Below, piece after piece: positions 62,496-64,000 of a stretch of DNA of 64,000 bases. Source of the DNA: Actinacidiphila sp. DG2A-62 (GTDB taxonomy: Bacteria; Actinomycetota; Actinomycetes; Streptomycetales; Streptomycetaceae); assembly GCF_035825295.1 (NCBI RefSeq), contig NZ_JAYMGI010000002.1, positions 248,001-312,000 on the forward strand. Direction: 5' to 3'. Both the position numbers and the translations under genes were made by a program. The notes beneath the pieces are model-generated. The model saw only the letters and a list, made by a program, of their open reading frames with translations. It was not told the DNA's origin and made no database searches. Each line of letters begins with the position of its first letter. The first letter of the stretch is position 1.

Positions 62496-64000
62496 ATGGC
62501 GTTGCCGCACGGCACGCTCAGCCACCGCTATCGTGGCGAGCACCCCGTCCGTACCCTCCTCTACCTCTTCCACCCCGACCGCGGCCGGGTGGGCCTGGCG
62601 GTGCTGGCCTTCCTCGGCAAGCACACGCCCGTCTGGCTGCTGCCGCTGATCACGGCGAACGTCGTGGACGTGGTGGTCCAGCACAAGCCGGTGTCGGTGC
62701 TGTGGTGGAACGCCGCGGTGCTGCTGGTGATCCTCGTGCTCAACCTGCCGCTGCACCTGGCGTACGTGCGGTGCATGCAGGGGTCGATCCGGCGCACCGG
62801 GACCCGGCTGCGCACCGCGCTGTGCCAGCGCATGCAGCAGTTGTCCATCGGCTACCACTCGCGGGTCAGCGCGGGCGTGCTGCAGGCGAAGGTGATCCGC
62901 GACGTCGAGACCATAGAGACCGCGGCCCAGCAGACCGCGGACAACGGCCTGGCGGCCATCGCCACGCTCTCCGGCGGCCTGGTGGTGATCGGCGTCCAGG
63001 CGCCCGCCTTCCTGCCGGTCTACCTGGTGGTGGTGCCCGCCTCGGCGCTGCTGGTGGTCAAGCTGCGGCAGCGGCTGCGCGACCGCAACGAGATGTTCCG
63101 CCAGCAGGTCGAGCAACTGTCCTCGCGGGTCACCGAGATGACCACGCTGATACCGATCACCCGGGCGCACGGCCTGGAGAACACCGCGCTGCACCGGGTG
63201 GACCGCACCCTGGGCGAGGTGCTGCACGCCGGGCTGCGGCTGGACCGGCTGAACGGCTGGTTCGGGTCGATCGCCTGGATCCTGCTCAACGCGATCGGCG
63301 TGGCGTGCCTGGCCGGCTCCGCGCTGGTCGCCTACTACGGCTGGCTGAGCGTCACCCCGGGCACCGTGGTGATGCTCAGCGCCTACTTCTCCAGCCTCAC
63401 CGGCTCGGTGACGACGCTGCTGACGCTGACCCCGCAGATCGGCAAGGGCCTGGAGTCGGTGCGGTCGATCGGCGAGGTGCTGCAGGCGCCGGACCTGGAG
63501 CAGAACGACGGCAAGGCCGCGGTGGCCGGTGTGGTCGGGCGGTTCGAGTTCCGCGGCGTGGAGCACACCTACCCCGACAGCGACCGGCCGTCGATCACCG
63601 GCTTCGACCTGGACGTGCGGCCCGGCGAGACCATCGCGCTGGTCGGCGGCTCGGGCGCGGGCAAGTCCACGGTGCTCAACCTGGTGATCGGCTTCCTGCG
63701 GCCGACCCGCGGCCGGATCCTGCTGGACGGCGTGGACATGGAGACCATGGACCTGCGCGACTACCGCAGCTGGCTGTCGGTGGTGCCGCAGGAGTCGATC
63801 CTGTTCGAGGGCAGCATCCGGGAGAACGTCACCTACGGGATGCCGGACGGCGTACCGGAGGAGACGGTGCGCGCGGCGCTGCGGGACGCCAACGCGCTGG
63901 AGTTCATCGACCGGCTGCCGCAGGGCCTGGACACGGTGGTCGGCGAGCGCGGCGCCCGGCTGTCCGGCGGCCAGAAGCAGCGGCTGGCGATCGCCCGCGC
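62496..64000 (+). CDS. ABC transporter, fused permease/ATPase exporter, 3' truncated
   Basis: The frame is open from the ATG at 62496 to the window end (501 complete codons). GAGGAG lies 7 bases upstream. The transmembrane half (about 1-330) includes ITANVVDVVVQHKPVSVLWW and WILLNAIGVACLAGSALVAY. The ATPase half begins GRFEFRGVEHTYPDSDRPSI, with Walker A GGSGAGKST, Q-loop VVPQESILFEGSIREN and signature LSGGQKQRLAIA; Walker B is beyond the window. An exporter half-molecule that probably works as a homo- or heterodimer. Substrate unknown. Confidence 0.93.
   Translation, partial: MALPHGTLSHRYRGEHPVRTLLYLFHPDRGRVGLAVLAFLGKHTPVWLLPLITANVVDVVVQHKPVSVLWWNAAVLLVILVLNLPLHLAYVRCMQGSIRRTGTRLRTALCQRMQQLSIGYHSRVSAGVLQAKVIRDVETIETAAQQTADNGLAAIATLSGGLVVIGVQAPAFLPVYLVVVPASALLVVKLRQRLRDRNEMFRQQVEQLSSRVTEMTTLIPITRAHGLENTALHRVDRTLGEVLHAGLRLDRLNGWFGSIAWILLNAIGVACLAGSALVAYYGWLSVTPGTVVMLSAYFSSLTGSVTTLLTLTPQIGKGLESVRSIGEVLQAPDLEQNDGKAAVAGVVGRFEFRGVEHTYPDSDRPSITGFDLDVRPGETIALVGGSGAGKSTVLNLVIGFLRPTRGRILLDGVDMETMDLRDYRSWLSVVPQESILFEGSIRENVTYGMPDGVPEETVRAALRDANALEFIDRLPQGLDTVVGERGARLSGGQKQRLAIAR

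Noticed and set aside
58751..64000. Part of a siderophore or antibiotic biosynthetic cluster (MFS exporter and ABC exporter).
   Set aside because: No synthase, NRPS/PKS or tailoring genes occur near them in the window.

Overview
The window looks like chromosomal DNA from Streptomyces or a close relative. GC content is very high, with strong third-position GC bias. Several protein families typical of Streptomyces are present: a long chaplin with a sortase signal, DUF5133, DUF5709, DUF6191 and DUF6328 proteins, a signal-less two-domain universal stress protein, and a cellulase preceded by a perfect CebR operator. I saw no rRNA, tRNA, CRISPR array, insertion sequence or prophage.

Region 1 (1-21 kb) is a carbohydrate region. 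A truncated glutaminase-like exoenzyme is followed by a LacI regulator, an epoxide-hydrolase-like enzyme, a Gfo/Idh/MocA oxidoreductase and a ROK regulator. Two convergent operons come next, each with a complete ABC sugar importer (binding protein plus two permeases, no ATPase). The forward operon ends in a secreted Spherulin-4/GH135-like protein. The reverse operon ends in a PfkB kinase and a GH4 glycosidase, and a secreted GH114 protein lies upstream of it. A DeoR regulator closes the block. GH135 and GH114 are the two families known to cut alpha-1,4-linked galactosaminoglycans. The block therefore reads as a candidate system for eating fungal galactosaminogalactan or a related polymer; this is an inference and the main finding.

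Region 2 (20-37.8 kb) is mixed metabolism with many self-regulated pairs: alcohol dehydrogenase/TetR, GH65 phosphorylase, universal stress protein, phosphoketolase, hydrolases, an ArsR pair, a signal-less metal-receptor-like protein, an alpha-hydroxyacid oxidase, LysR, and two TetR genes each with a divergent partner and visible palindromic operators.

Region 3 (38-53.7 kb) contains a GH54 arabinofuranosidase with two ricin-type lectin domains, CYTH/CHAD, GH15, SDR and zinc-alcohol-dehydrogenase genes, a methyltransferase, a GH12 cellulase under a CebR box, and small Streptomyces-specific stress or unknown proteins.

Region 4 (53.7-64 kb) contains a DNA-repair group (AlkB-like dioxygenase divergent from an ATP-dependent DNA ligase, then an HhH-GPD protein), followed by an MFS exporter, small conserved proteins, a chaplin and the first 1.5 kb of an ABC exporter.

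Five genes (TetR at 35.4 kb, CYTH/CHAD at 40 kb, methyltransferase at 48.4 kb, hemerythrin-like at 50.9 kb, YchJ-like at 58.2 kb) appear to carry single-base frameshifts, and the GH135 gene has no stop codon where its protein should end. Residual assembly indels are the simplest explanation, so these gene ends should be treated with caution.
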